Origin: Verrucomicrobiota bacterium
GTDB taxonomy: Bacteria > Verrucomicrobiota > Verrucomicrobiia > Limisphaerales > VHCN01
Direction: 5' to 3'
Assembly: GCA_016871675.1 (NCBI GenBank)
Contig: VHCN01000006.1
Location: 1 to 64,000, forward strand
Length of the DNA: 64,000 nt
Shown here: piece by piece, positions 27,913-36,916 of the stretch
Numbering within the stretch: position 1 is the first letter of the stretch
Layout of the letters: each line of letters opens with the position of its first letter
Notes under the pieces: model-generated
Told to the model about the DNA's origin: nothing
Databases searched by the model: none
Seen by the model: the letters and a program-made list of their open reading frames with translations, nothing else
Program-made: the position numbers and the translations under genes

Positions 27913-28329
27913 CCGCCCTCCCGCCGGCTTCGTGAACGCGCTGACGTTCTTCACCTTCGCTGACTTCGCCGCATCGAGCACGCTCACGATCGGGCCGAAC
28001 GGCGCCTTCTCATCCGCACGGATGGACAGCGACACTTCCGGATTCTTGGCCACGTGCTTCGCGAATTCCTCCTCCAACCGCTGGATTGTCACGGGCCGCT
28101 CGCCGAGATAAAAGTGCGGTTCGTCCTTCGCGACCGTCACGAGCATGGGCGCGCTGTCTGCAGCGCCTTCCTTGGCCTGCTTGGACACCGGAAGCACGAG
28201 CTTGATCACCGGCTGCTTCTTGAACGTGGTGCTCACCACGAGGAAGATCAGCACCACGATCAGCACGTCGATCAGCGACACGATGATCACCGAGGGCGGA
28301 TTGCGCCGCTTGTTCGGGAGGAAGCGCAT
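27910..28329 (-). CDS. exbD: ExbD/TolR-type biopolymer transport protein
   Basis: A 139-residue inner-membrane protein with one transmembrane helix near the N-terminus (residues 13-33, VIIVSLIDVLIVVLIFLVVST) carrying the conserved Asp (D21) that conducts protons. A periplasmic ExbD/TolR domain follows (residues 45-135). It works with ExbB/TolQ to use the proton motive force to energise outer-membrane transport or cell-envelope maintenance. It starts 16 bases after the exbB stop, so the pair is an operon. No TonB or receptor is nearby. Confidence 0.88.
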   Translation of the reverse strand: MRFLPNKRRNPPSVIIVSLIDVLIVVLIFLVVSTTFKKQPVIKLVLPVSKQAKEGAADSAPMLVTVAKDEPHFYLGERPVTIQRLEEEFAKHVAKNPEVSLSIRADEKAPFGPIVSVLDAAKSAKVKNVSAFTKPAGGR

Positions 28330-28345
28330 GGCTACGAGGACGCCC

Positions 28346-28960
28346 TCACTCGGTCACCCTCCCGCGCCGTTCGCCGTTGCTTCCATAAAACCGCCGCAGG
28401 AAATCATCGCACTCGCTCTCCAATTCCACCGCCAGCGTCTCGACCTTCCGCGTGAAGTAGCTCCACGACACCAGCGAAGGGATCGCGATCAGCAACCCCA
28501 TCAACGTCGCGCGCAACGCCAGCGCGATGCCGCCCGCGAAGCGCCCGCCGTCCGCCGCCGCGCCCGCGTCCATCGTCCCGAACAACAGGATCAAACCGTA
28601 GATCGTCCCGACCAGCCCGAGCAGCGGCGCGATGCCCGTGGTGATTTCGAGCACCACGATCCCGCGCTCCAGCCGCGCCACTTCGTGCCGCGCCCGCGTC
28701 TGCAGCGCCTCGACGTTTTCAGACCGCGGACAATCCAGATGCGTCGCCGCGGCCACGAGCAGCCGGCTCAGCGCGGATGGGTGGTCCTTGCAGATGCGGT
28801 GCAGCATCGGCAGCCCGGCATCGCTCCGGCAATTGCGCGCGGCCTCCGACACGTCCGGCGGCAGCACGCGGTGCCATCGCAGCGCGAACGCCCGCTCGAT
28901 GATGAACGTCACGCTGACGATCGAGGTCAGCACCAGCAGCAACAGGATGAGATTTTCCAT
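28346..28960 (-). CDS. exbB: MotA/TolQ/ExbB proton channel protein
   Basis: A 204-residue polytopic membrane protein with an N-terminal transmembrane helix (residues 3-22), a cytoplasmic helical stretch (30-110) and two C-terminal helices. The family signature TTGIAPLLGLVGTIYGLI spans about residues 108-125, followed by GIALALRATLMGLLIAIPSL. It forms the ExbB/TolQ pentameric channel and is paired with the ExbD gene immediately downstream. TolQ versus ExbB cannot be decided here. Confidence 0.88.
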   Translation of the reverse strand: MENLILLLLVLTSIVSVTFIIERAFALRWHRVLPPDVSEAARNCRSDAGLPMLHRICKDHPSALSRLLVAAATHLDCPRSENVEALQTRARHEVARLERGIVVLEITTGIAPLLGLVGTIYGLILLFGTMDAGAAADGGRFAGGIALALRATLMGLLIAIPSLVSWSYFTRKVETLAVELESECDDFLRRFYGSNGERRGRVTE

Positions 28961-29091
28961 TCGGAGAAACGACGGGCTGATTCAACCGCGTTCACTCCGC
29001 CCCGCGCAAGACAAAGGAATTCGCGTGTCGCCCGGTCGATTCCGGGTTAGCGTTGCCTCCCGCGGGGGCTTGCGCCAACCTCCGTGCCATC

Positions 29092-29772
29092 ATGTTCAAG
29101 CCGACCGACCTCTTCGACCTGACACAGACCGAGCACGCGGCGCTCTTCGACGGATGCGAGCACGCGTGGGACGCGCTCAAGAAACTCAAGGCCTACATCG
29201 AGGCGAACTGCCGGCCTGAAAACCGCGCCCGCGTCGAAGGCGCCGCGCGCATCGGATCGATGGTTTTCATCGGCGAAGGCACCGTCATCGAGGACGGCGC
29301 GATGGTCAAGGGCCCGGCCATCATCGGGAGGCACTGCGAAATCCGCCACGGCGCTTACATCCGCGACCACGTCATTGTCGGCGACGGCTGCGTGGTGGGA
29401 AACTCGTGCGAGCTGAAACACTCGATGCTCTTCAACAACGGCCAGGTCCCGCATTTCAACTACGTGGGCGACTCCATTCTCGGCCACAAGGCGCATCTCG
29501 GCGCGGGCGTGGTGCTCTCGAACGTGAAAGTCGTCGCCGGCAACGTGACCGTGGAGGTGAACGGCAGGCCCATGGACACGGGCCTGCGGAAGTTCGGCGC
29601 GATGCTCGGCGACCGCACGGACATCGGCTGCAACTCCGTGCTGAACCCTGGCTCCGTCATCGGCCGCGGCTCGGTGGTGTATCCGACCACGAACTGGCGC
29701 GGCGTGCTCCCGCCTGATTCCATCGCGAAGAACAAAGCCCCGGTGGAGGTGGTGACGCGGCGCAAGAGTTGA
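29092..29772 (+). CDS. Left-handed beta-helix nucleotidyl/acyltransferase-like protein
   Basis: A 226-residue protein whose middle (residues about 55-200) consists of hexapeptide repeats (ARIGSMVFIGEGTVIEDGAM, AIIGRHCEIRHGAYIRDHVIVG), forming a left-handed beta helix. A conserved N-terminal helix (residues 1-45) precedes it. It resembles the C-terminal acetyltransferase half of GlmU-type sugar-nucleotide enzymes without the pyrophosphorylase half. A sugar-phosphate or sugar-nucleotide acyl transfer is inferred; the substrate is unknown. ATG 29092 was chosen; the in-frame sequence upstream is not conserved-looking. Confidence 0.75.
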   Translation: MFKPTDLFDLTQTEHAALFDGCEHAWDALKKLKAYIEANCRPENRARVEGAARIGSMVFIGEGTVIEDGAMVKGPAIIGRHCEIRHGAYIRDHVIVGDGCVVGNSCELKHSMLFNNGQVPHFNYVGDSILGHKAHLGAGVVLSNVKVVAGNVTVEVNGRPMDTGLRKFGAMLGDRTDIGCNSVLNPGSVIGRGSVVYPTTNWRGVLPPDSIAKNKAPVEVVTRRKS

Positions 29773-29779
29773 AGTCCGC

Positions 29780-30175
29780 CATCGGCCGGACGCGGTGGTC
29801 GGCGGCTTCAATCAAGGGCGGTCCGGCGGCGGGTCGCCGCGCAAGGCTCGCTTGGCGAGCCAAGCCGGAGGCGAGGAGGCCAGCGTCGACATTGCGCGTG
29901 GGCAGCCAGAGTTGCCAGACCTCCTCGGCGGTGAAGAGCACGTGGGTGATGGCGCTGCCGAGCAGCCAGCCGCGCCGCGCGAACCGGAAGGCGCGTCCGC
30001 GCCGCGCCCAGTTCAGCACGAAGGCGAAGCCGCCGATGAGCAGGAAGTGGCAGGCCTTGTCGCCGCCGGGGATGGTGCGAATCCACGCGAAGATGAACAG
30101 CCACTCGGCGGGGTCGGCGAATCACAGGATGGCGCCAAGGATCGCCGCGCGGACGATGCAGCGGCGCGGGCGCAC
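29780..30175 (-). pseudogene. Broken VanZ-like membrane protein gene
   Basis: From a GTG at 30175 the frame encodes 17 residues ending in a hydrophobic stretch. It then meets an in-frame TGA (30122-30124) and continues as FADPAEWLFIFAWIRTIPGG, DKACHFLLIGGFAFVLN and TAEEVWQLWLPTRNVD. These match the VanZ-like pattern of a D-K-x-x-H-F segment and an E-x-x-Q-L-W-x-P-x-R-x-x-D segment. After that the frame runs into a palindromic repeat (29845-29871) and loses protein character. A nonsense codon plus a repeat-replaced C-terminus suggests a decayed gene. The 415-base gap between truB and the beta-helix gene otherwise contains nothing recognisable. Confidence 0.4.
29841..29880. repeat. Short palindromic dispersed repeat
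   Basis: A 7-bp inverted repeat GGCTCGC-TTG-GCGAGCC (29845-29861) is followed by GCCAAGCCGGAGG (29859-29871). The same 13-mer recurs at 44651-44663. It sits at the 3' end of the broken VanZ-like gene. Confidence 0.5.
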
Positions 30176-30187
30176 GGCCGTGAATTC

Positions 30188-30907
30188 TCACCCGGTCATC
30201 TGCACGAGCCGCACGAACGGGATGAGGCGCGGCTGGAGGTCCTTCACGCCGAGCGCGGACAAGTCTTCGAGCGGGATGGCGTCGGCGATGTCGAACTGGC
30301 CGCTGACGAGGCGGCGAAGGTTGCGCAGGTGGGCGCCGCAGCCGAGTGTGCGGCCGAGGTCGAAGGCGAGGGTGCGGACGTAGGTGCCCTTGGTGCAGGC
30401 GACGCGAAACCATGCGATGGGCTCGGCGTAGGCGGTGAACTCGTAGGTGTAGATGTGGACAAGGCGTTCCTTGCGCTCCACGTCCATGCCTTTGCGCGCG
30501 AGTTTGTAGAGGGGCACGCCCTTGATTTTCACGGCGGACACCATGGGGGGGAGTTGCATCACGTCGCCGTGAAACGTGGCGGCGGCGGCGTTGAGTTGGT
30601 CGAGGGTGAGCGGCGGGACGGCAAGGGTGGCGGTGACTTCGCCGTCGGCGTCGTAGCTGGCGGTCTCGACGCCGAATCGCATGGTGCCCTCGTAGACTTT
30701 GTCGTCGGCCATGAGTTTCTCGGCGAGCTTGGTGGCGCGGCCGAGGAGGAGCACGAGCAGGCCGGTGGCGTTCGGGTCGAGCGTGCCGCAGTGGCCGACT
30801 TTTTTGACGTGGAACAGCCCGCGCACACAGTCCACGACATCGTGCGAGGTGAGGCCGGCGGGCTTGTCGATGAGAAGGGCGCCGTCGAGCAGGTCGAACG
30901 TGTGCAT
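30188..30907 (-). CDS. truB: tRNA pseudouridine(55) synthase
   Basis: A 239-residue enzyme that makes pseudouridine 55 in the T-loop of tRNAs. The family start is GALLIDKPAGLTSHDVV. The catalytic motif is GHCGTLDPNATGLLVLLLG, with catalytic Asp at residue 44. Later motifs are YEGTMRFGVET and CTKGTYVRTLAFDLG. It lacks a long C-terminal PUA domain, as in shorter bacterial TruB. It is the last gene of the nusA-infB-rbfA-nrnA-truB cluster, 28 bases after nrnA. Confidence 0.95.
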   Translation of the reverse strand: MHTFDLLDGALLIDKPAGLTSHDVVDCVRGLFHVKKVGHCGTLDPNATGLLVLLLGRATKLAEKLMADDKVYEGTMRFGVETASYDADGEVTATLAVPPLTLDQLNAAAATFHGDVMQLPPMVSAVKIKGVPLYKLARKGMDVERKERLVHIYTYEFTAYAEPIAWFRVACTKGTYVRTLAFDLGRTLGCGAHLRNLRRLVSGQFDIADAIPLEDLSALGVKDLQPRLIPFVRLVQMTG

Positions 30908-30935
30908 CGTGGAGGGTCCCGATTCGGAATCGGGA

Positions 30936-31919
30936 TCAGTGCGCGGCGGCGATGGACTTCTTGATGGCGGCGAGCACGCGCCGCTGAATGTCGGCGGGGT
31001 TGCCGCGGATGCGCGCGCCGGCTGCGGCCGGATGCCCGCCCCCGCCGAAGGGTGCGGCGATTTCGTTGACGTTCACCGCGGCGCTCTTGGAGCGGAGGCT
31101 GACACGCGTGAGGCCCGGCCCGGCTTCCTCGAAGACGCACGCGACGATGACGGGCTCGATGTCGCGGATGTGGTCGATGAGGCCCTCGCTGTCGGCGGGG
31201 TCGGCGCCGGTGCGGGCGTAATCAGATTTGCGCAGGCGGACCCACGCGATGCGGTCGGAGTCGGCGAGGCGGAAGTGGTTGAAGACGTGGCGGAGGAGCT
31301 TCATGCGCGAGACGGGGAAGGACTGGTAGACCTCGTGGCAGATGCGGGCGAGGCTGGCGCCGCGCTTCACGAGCTCGGCGGCGACGTGGTAGGTGGACGG
31401 GCGCGTGCTCGGGTATTGGAACGAGCCGGTGTCGGTGGAGACGGCGGTGAAGAGGCAGTCCGCGATCGGCGGCGTGATGGGCCAGTTGGCGGCCTTGAGG
31501 AGGCGGAAGATGAGCTCGCCGGTGGAGGCTTCGCGGCCGGAGACCCAGTTGATGTCGGCGTAGCGGGTGTTGCTCTCGTGATGGTCGATGTTGATGAAGA
31601 CGCGCCGGTCCGCGATGTGGGCCGCGAGCGTGCCGAGGCGCTCGACGCTCGCGCAATCCGTCGCAATCACGGCGTCGAACGCGCAGCCGGCGCGCGGTTG
31701 CTGCATCAGGCCGTCGGGGACGAGGAACGCAAGCTTGTGCGGCACGCGGTCCTGGTTCCAGCAGGCGACCTTGCGGCCGGTGTCGCGCAGCGCGAGCGCG
31801 AGGCCGACCTGCGAGCCGATGCAGTCGCCGTCGGGCCGCATGTGGCCGACGACGCAGACACGTTTGCAGCCGCGGAGGGCGTCGAGGATGCGGGAGACGG
31901 TTTTGGGAACGGGCCTCAC
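30936..31919 (-). CDS. nrnA: DHH-family nanoRNase / pAp phosphatase
   Basis: A 327-residue DHH/DHHA1 phosphoesterase that degrades nanoRNA and/or 3'-phosphoadenosine 5'-phosphate. The metal-binding motifs are GHMRPDGDCIGSQVG (residues 25-39) and NIDHHESNTRYAD (the DHH motif). The C-terminal DHHA1 domain ends with the substrate motif FGGGGHPAAAGARI. Placement between rbfA and truB is the classical nusA-operon arrangement in many bacteria. Confidence 0.93.
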   Translation of the reverse strand: MRPVPKTVSRILDALRGCKRVCVVGHMRPDGDCIGSQVGLALALRDTGRKVACWNQDRVPHKLAFLVPDGLMQQPRAGCAFDAVIATDCASVERLGTLAAHIADRRVFINIDHHESNTRYADINWVSGREASTGELIFRLLKAANWPITPPIADCLFTAVSTDTGSFQYPSTRPSTYHVAAELVKRGASLARICHEVYQSFPVSRMKLLRHVFNHFRLADSDRIAWVRLRKSDYARTGADPADSEGLIDHIRDIEPVIVACVFEEAGPGLTRVSLRSKSAAVNVNEIAAPFGGGGHPAAAGARIRGNPADIQRRVLAAIKKSIAAAH

Positions 31920-31948
31920 GGGGCGGGGAAGAAGGCGGTGGTCGGTGG

Positions 31949-32317
31949 TTATCGCTTCGGCTCTTCCTTGGGCAGCGTCTTCTCCACTTCCTCAAGGATG
32001 GTGAGCACGCGGTTGCCGCGTTCCACGGAGTCGTCGTAGAGAAACCGCAGGACGGGCGTGTAGCGGAGGACGATGTCGGCGGCCATGAGGGACTGGATGC
32101 GGGCGCGGTGCTTGTCGAGCAAGGGGATGGCGGCGTGGCGCTGCTGGGGGCTGCCGATGACGCCGATGTAAACGGTCGCGGTCTGGAGGTCGGGCGCGAC
32201 TTCGACGTCGTTGACGGTGATGAGGCCGGCGGTCTCGATGGCGAATTCGCGGCGGACGATTTCGCCGAGGCTGCGCTTGAGCATCTCGTTGACGCGGTCG
32301 AGACGGCGGTGCGGCAT
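31949..32317 (-). CDS. rbfA: Ribosome-binding factor A
   Basis: A 122-residue KH-type factor for late maturation of the 30S subunit (16S rRNA 5' end). The conserved N-terminus RLDRVNEMLKRSLGEIVRRE and the core ITVNDVEVAPDLQTATVYIG are clear, followed by a short charged tail. ATG 32317 was chosen because it directly precedes the conserved RLDRVNE helix; an earlier in-frame start adds an unconserved basic segment. It lies 109 bases after infB in the same direction. Confidence 0.93.
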   Translation of the reverse strand: MPHRRLDRVNEMLKRSLGEIVRREFAIETAGLITVNDVEVAPDLQTATVYIGVIGSPQQRHAAIPLLDKHRARIQSLMAADIVLRYTPVLRFLYDDSVERGNRVLTILEEVEKTLPKEEPKR

Positions 32318-32426
32318 GGCGTGGAGGGTGCGAGTGGTCAGGGGGCGCTGTGGCCGCGCGGGCGGCGCGCTGGATTTGTGTTGAGGACCTTCATCGGCGT
32401 TCCGTGCCACGTGTCCGCGCGACGGC

Positions 32427-34871
32427 TCAGAGTGTCTGCTTCACCTTTTCGACGGAGTAACTCTCGATGAGGTCGCCGGGTTGGAAATCGTTGAAGGATT
32501 CCAGGCGGATGCCGCATTCCATGCCGGCGCGGACCTCGGAGACTTCGTCCTGGAAGCGGCGCAGCGTCGTCACGGCGCCCTCGTAAATGAGACCCTTGCG
32601 GCGCATGACGCGGACCTTGCCGCGAGTGATGCGCCCGGTGGAGACGACGCACCCGGCGACGTTGCCGCCCTTGGAGAGCGCGAAGAGTTTCCGGACCTCG
32701 GCGGAGCCGAGGACGACTTCCTTGAGGACGGGGTCGAGCAGGCCGGCCATGGCGTCCTTCACCTCGTCGATCAATTCGTAGATGATCGTGTAGAGCTTGA
32801 TCTGCACGCCCTGATGCTTGGCAATGTCGGCCACGCCAGTGTCGATGCGCGTGTGGAAGCCGAGGATGATGCCCTTGGACGCGGCGGCGAGGAGGACGTC
32901 GCTCTCGGTGATGGTCCCGACGGCGCCGTGGACAGTTTCGAGTGCGACGCGGTCGGAGCCAATCTTGCCAAGCTCGGACTCGATGGCCTCGACGGAGCCT
33001 TGCGTGTCCGCCTTGACGACGACCTTGAGCACCTTGTTCTGCGCCTCCGCGAGCGTGCTGAAGAGGTTTTCCAGCGTGACCTTCGGCTTGCGTTCCTCGA
33101 GTTCGATCGCCTTGGCCTCCATCGCCCGCGTGCCGGCAAGTTCGCGCGCGGCCTTTTCATTCTCCATCACGGAAAACTCGATGCCGGCCTCGGGGATGCC
33201 GTTCAGACCGAGGATTTTCACGGCCACGGACGGCGTGGCTTCCTTGAGGCGTTTGCCTTCCTCGTTGATGAGCGCCTTGACCTTGCCGAAAAAGTGGCCG
33301 CAGATGACCACGTCGCCGACCTTCAGCGTGCCCTTGCGGACGAGCACGGTGGCGACGGGGCCGCCCGGTTCGAGGCCGGACTCGATCACGTTGCCGCGCG
33401 CGCGGCGGGCGGGGTTGGCCTTGAGTTCGATGACCTCGGCCTGCAGCAGGAGCATTTCGAGCAACTTGTCCACGCCCTGCTTGGTGAGGCCGGAGCAGTC
33501 CACGAAGATGGTCTCGCCTCCCCATTCCTCGCAGGTCAGGCCCTTGTCCTGAAGCTGCTGCCGCACTTTCATCGGGTTCGCGTTCGGGTGGTCGCACTTG
33601 TTGACGGCGACGAGGATGGGGACCTTGGCCGCGCGGGCGTGGCTGAGCGCCTCGAGGGTTTGCGGCATCACGCCATCGTTGGCGGCGACGACGAGGATGA
33701 CGATGTCCGTGACGTTCGCGCCGCGCGCGCGCATGGCACTGAAGGCGGCGTGGCCGGGCGTGTCGAGGAATGTGATCTGCTGGACTTCCGTTTTGCGCTC
33801 GGGGTGCGGGAATGAAATCGTGTAGGCGCCGATGTGTTGCGTGATGCCGCCGGCTTCGCCTTCGGCGACGTTGGCCTTGCGGATGCCGTCGAGGAGCGTC
33901 GTCTTGCCGTGGTCCACGTGGCCCATGATGGTGACCACGGGCGGGCGCGGCCTGAGATCTTCGGGCTTGTCCTCGACGTCAACCTCGACCTTGCGGACGG
34001 GCGCGTGGACCTGCCCCTCGCCGCGGGCGCGCTTCTCGACTTCGAACCGGAAGCCTCGCTTCGCGCAGATTTTCTGCGCGACGAGTTCGTCCACTGAATC
34101 GTTGATCTTCGCGAACACTTTCAGCTCCATCAGGTCGCCGATGAGCTGGAACGGCTTGAGCTTCATCCTGTCCGCAAGCTCGCGGACCATGATGGGCGGC
34201 TTGACGATGATGAGTTCGCCCTCGGCAAGCGGGACGAACTTGGGCTCGGCCGGCCGTGCGGGTGCCGGTGGGCGTGGAGCAGATTTGGGCGCGAACGTCG
34301 GCTTTGGGGCGGCGGGTTTCGCGGCGGGAACCGCGGGTTCGGAGATGCGAGTGGCCGTCCGCGCGGAGGGCGACTTGAGCCACGTGGGCGCGATGGAGCC
34401 GACTTTCTGGCCGAGCACCGGGCCGGCGGGAACGGGCGGCGGCGCGGGCGGGGTGACCGGGGTGGCCCTGGCCTCGACGACGGGCGTGGGTTGCCCGCCG
34501 GGCGCGACTGTCGCGGGCGAAATCACGGCGATTCCCGGCGCGGGCATGGTCGGGAGCATCTCCGGAGCCGGCAGCGAGACGGCCCCGGCCGTTTCGGGCG
34601 CGGCGTGGACAAACGTGACGCCCTGCTCGGCAACCACGAGCGGAGGTTCGGGCGGAGCAACGATGAGAACGGGCTGCGATTCGGGAACGGGCGCGGGAGC
34701 GGGAGCGACTTTGACGCCGCCGAGTTGTTCCTCGAGATACTCTGCCGTGATTTTATCCAGCGAACTGGACGGAACCTTGGCTTCCTTGATGCCAAGATCC
34801 TTGGCCTTCGTGAGCACGTCCTTGCTCTCGATGCCTAGCTTGCGGGCGATGTCGTAAATGCGAACGGGCAT
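32427..34871 (-). CDS. infB: Translation initiation factor IF-2
   Basis: An 814-residue IF-2. The N-terminal IF2_N domain is [21 protein letters not shown] long Pro/Ala-rich linker covers about 55-215. A second IF2_N-like domain (about 225-275) precedes the GTPase domain. G motifs are [14 protein letters not shown] (G1), DTPGHAAF (G3) and NKCDHP (G4). Domains II, III and the fMet-tRNA-binding C2 domain follow. The length and order are normal. It follows nusA by 78 bases in the same operon. Confidence 0.97.
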   Translation of the reverse strand: MPVRIYDIARKLGIESKDVLTKAKDLGIKEAKVPSSSLDKITAEYLEEQLGGVKVAPAPAPVPESQPVLIVAPPEPPLVVAEQGVTFVHAAPETAGAVSLPAPEMLPTMPAPGIAVISPATVAPGGQPTPVVEARATPVTPPAPPPVPAGPVLGQKVGSIAPTWLKSPSARTATRISEPAVPAAKPAAPKPTFAPKSAPRPPAPARPAEPKFVPLAEGELIIVKPPIMVRELADRMKLKPFQLIGDLMELKVFAKINDSVDELVAQKICAKRGFRFEVEKRARGEGQVHAPVRKVEVDVEDKPEDLRPRPPVVTIMGHVDHGKTTLLDGIRKANVAEGEAGGITQHIGAYTISFPHPERKTEVQQITFLDTPGHAAFSAMRARGANVTDIVILVVAANDGVMPQTLEALSHARAAKVPILVAVNKCDHPNANPMKVRQQLQDKGLTCEEWGGETIFVDCSGLTKQGVDKLLEMLLLQAEVIELKANPARRARGNVIESGLEPGGPVATVLVRKGTLKVGDVVICGHFFGKVKALINEEGKRLKEATPSVAVKILGLNGIPEAGIEFSVMENEKAARELAGTRAMEAKAIELEERKPKVTLENLFSTLAEAQNKVLKVVVKADTQGSVEAIESELGKIGSDRVALETVHGAVGTITESDVLLAAASKGIILGFHTRIDTGVADIAKHQGVQIKLYTIIYELIDEVKDAMAGLLDPVLKEVVLGSAEVRKLFALSKGGNVAGCVVSTGRITRGKVRVMRRKGLIYEGAVTTLRRFQDEVSEVRAGMECGIRLESFNDFQPGDLIESYSVEKVKQTL

Positions 34872-34949
34872 ACCAAATTCTTCCGGCGCACGCTGTCTTC
34901 ACAGGCTTCATGCGCTAAACCAAACGCGATGTTGCCGGGCGACTCATGA

Positions 34950-36227
34950 TCAAGCCGCCAGCCCGGCGCTGCCCCCGGCGGCCCTCCGCGCGACTTCGGC
35001 GCGGACAGCGTCCAGGATGGCTGCAGCCTGACCTGACAGTTGAGGAATCTCGTCGAGGTCTTTCGCCTCGACCTGCAAGAGATCCTCGATCGAATGAAAT
35101 CCTGTCTGCACGAGCACTTCGGCCTGCTCGCGCGTGACGCCGGGGATGCCGGCGAAGAGCTCGATGGCAATGCCGACCTTCTCGTCGAAGCCGACGGTGA
35201 CGACCTGCTCCGGTTCGATGTTCACCTGCCAGCCGGTCAACCGCGAGGCAAGCCGGGCGTTCTGGCCGCGCTTGCCGATGGCGAGCGAGAGCTGGTCCTC
35301 GCTCACGAGGATGCGGCAGCGGCGGTTGGCTTCGTCGATGTCAAAGGCCTTCAGCTTGGCGGGGGCAAGCGCGTTCGTCAGGTAATTCCGGATGTTCGTG
35401 TCGAACTTGATGATGTCCATCTTCTCGTTGTTGAGCTCGCGGACGATGTTCTTGACGCGTTGGCCGCGCAGGCCGACGCACGCGCCGACGGGGTCCACCT
35501 TGTCGTCGCGGGAGTGGACCGCGAGCTTGGTGCGGAAGCCCGGTTCGCGGGCGACGCCCTTGATTTCGACCGTGCCGTTGGCGATCTCCGACACTTCGAG
35601 CATGAACAGCTTCACAACGAACTGCGGGTCGGAGCGCGACAGGATGATCTCCGGGCCGTGGCCCGAGTTGTCCACGGCCTTGACGAAGCAGCGGATGCGC
35701 TCGCCCGGCTGGTATTCCTCGGTGGGCACGCGCTCGCGGTTGGGCAGGAGCGCCTCGAACTTGCCGAGGTCCACGATGACGTCCGAACGGTCGAACCGGC
35801 GGACGACCCCGCTGACGATGTCGCCCGTGCGGTCCTTGAACTCGGTGTAAATGAGCTCCTTCTCGAACTTCCGGACCTGCTGGAGGAGGGCCTGCTTGGC
35901 GTTTTGGGCGGCGATGCGGCCAAAGCCGGTGGGGGTGACTTCGACCTCGATTTCCTCGCCGAGCTGGGCGTCGGCCTTGATGCGCCGGGCGTCGAAAAGG
36001 GAGATTTGATCGTGCTTGGAAACGACGCGTTCGGAGACGACCAGCTTGGCAAAGGCCCGGATGTCGCCGGACTTGGGGCTGATTTCGCACCGGAGGTCGC
36101 GGGCGGGACCCACGGCCTTCTTGGCGGCGGAAACCAGCGCTTCATGGACGGCCTGCACCAGGACATCCTTGCTGATGCCCTTTTCTTTTTCCCAGTAATC
36201 CAAAATGGCCAAAAACTCGGCGTTCAT
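34950..36227 (-). CDS. nusA: Transcription termination/antitermination factor NusA
   Basis: A 425-residue NusA. The N-terminal RNA-polymerase-binding domain covers about 1-130. The S1 domain (about 135-200) contains GDIVSGVVRRFDRSDVIVDLG. KH1 has DPVGACVGLRGQRVKNIVREL, and KH2 has SLAIGKRGQNARLASRLTG. A helix-hairpin-helix tail lies at 350-410. Usually rimP precedes nusA; here no rimP is found, and the gene on the other side is divergent. A promoter and a terminator-like hairpin lie in its leader. Confidence 0.97.
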   Translation of the reverse strand: MNAEFLAILDYWEKEKGISKDVLVQAVHEALVSAAKKAVGPARDLRCEISPKSGDIRAFAKLVVSERVVSKHDQISLFDARRIKADAQLGEEIEVEVTPTGFGRIAAQNAKQALLQQVRKFEKELIYTEFKDRTGDIVSGVVRRFDRSDVIVDLGKFEALLPNRERVPTEEYQPGERIRCFVKAVDNSGHGPEIILSRSDPQFVVKLFMLEVSEIANGTVEIKGVAREPGFRTKLAVHSRDDKVDPVGACVGLRGQRVKNIVRELNNEKMDIIKFDTNIRNYLTNALAPAKLKAFDIDEANRRCRILVSEDQLSLAIGKRGQNARLASRLTGWQVNIEPEQVVTVGFDEKVGIAIELFAGIPGVTREQAEVLVQTGFHSIEDLLQVEAKDLDEIPQLSGQAAAILDAVRAEVARRAAGGSAGLAA

Positions 36228-36265
36228 AAGTCAATCGCCCCGTGCCTCGGCTGGATGCGGCGAAC

Positions 36266-36292
36266 AAAAAAGTCGGAACGGAATTCCGACTT
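36266..36292 (-). terminator. Intrinsic-terminator hairpin in the nusA leader
   Basis: On the minus strand a perfect 9-bp stem AAGTCGGAA / TTCCGACTT closes a 5-nt loop and is followed by a run of Ts (TTTTTTG including the stem end). It lies 39 bases upstream of the nusA ATG and downstream of the likely nusA promoter, with no upstream gene it could terminate: the neighbour at 36468 points the other way. It therefore looks like an attenuator in the leader. Confidence 0.7.
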
Positions 36293-36338
36293 CACACTCG
36301 CTGGCTGACCAGCAGCCCATCGTTGTCCTACGCTGCGG

Positions 36339-36367
36339 AAACTAGGGAGCGAGCCCGGGGGCGTCAA
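36339..36367 (-). promoter_or_regulatory. Promoter-like element for the nusA operon
   Basis: TTGACG (complement of 36362-36367), a 17-base spacer and TAGTTT (complement of 36339-36344). The predicted start near 36332 gives a leader of about 105 nt containing the terminator-like hairpin. Confidence 0.55.
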
Positions 36368-36401
36368 GCCTCTTTTCCCCGCAAACGCCCGGGATGGGCG
36401 C

Positions 36402-36429
36402 TTGACGGTCCTCCCGCCGGGCGTATCCT
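36402..36429 (+). promoter_or_regulatory. Promoter-like element for the lysozyme-like gene
   Basis: TTGACG (36402-36407), a 16-base spacer and TATCCT (36424-36429). Transcription would begin about 30 bases before the ATG at 36468. It is back to back with the nusA promoter, 35 bases apart. Confidence 0.5.
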
Positions 36430-36467
36430 CCACCCGCTTTCCAGCGTCAGAACGGGGGAAGGCTGAT

Positions 36468-36902
36468 ATGCGCCGATGGCTCCTCAGCTTGGGATTGTGG
36501 GTGGGTTTGACCGCCTCGGAGGCCACGGCGATGCCTTTGCGGCAGTCACTGGCGATGTTCGAGTCGGGCGCGAGCGGCGCGGCGCGCGGCGCGGCCGACT
36601 TGAAGCGCGGCGGAAGCGGGGAAGTCAGCCGATTCCAGATCATGCCCGACGTCTGGCACCAATACAGCCGGTCTCGCGATTACGACGACCCGGACACCGC
36701 CTGGCAGGTCGCCTCCCGCATCCTCAACGACCGCTGCAAACGTTTCCGCTCCGCCACCGGGCGCGAGCCCAACGCCCAGGAAATCTACCTCCTTTGGAAC
36801 AAACCGGGCAGCTTCGAGGCGTCCGGGTTCGTGCTTTCCAAGGTCAAGCCGCTCTACCGCGAGCGCGCGGGGCGATTCGCCAACCTCCACCACAGCCGCT
36901 GA
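36468..36902 (+). CDS. Exported lysozyme-like (SLT superfamily) small protein
   Basis: A 144-residue protein with a signal peptide (MRRWLLSLGLWVGLTASEATA, cleavage about residue 21). The rest has a lysozyme-superfamily look: a Glu in MFESGAS that could be catalytic, then SRFQIMPDVWHQYS and a paired-helix end AQEIYLLWNKPG. This resembles small transglycosylase-type domains acting on peptidoglycan, but the identification is by motif pattern only. A strong Shine-Dalgarno sequence GGGGGAAGG precedes ATG 36468. It converges on cinA with 14 bases between stops. Confidence 0.55.
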   Translation: MRRWLLSLGLWVGLTASEATAMPLRQSLAMFESGASGAARGAADLKRGGSGEVSRFQIMPDVWHQYSRSRDYDDPDTAWQVASRILNDRCKRFRSATGREPNAQEIYLLWNKPGSFEASGFVLSKVKPLYRERAGRFANLHHSR

Positions 36903-36916
36903 ACCGGCTGCCGCCT

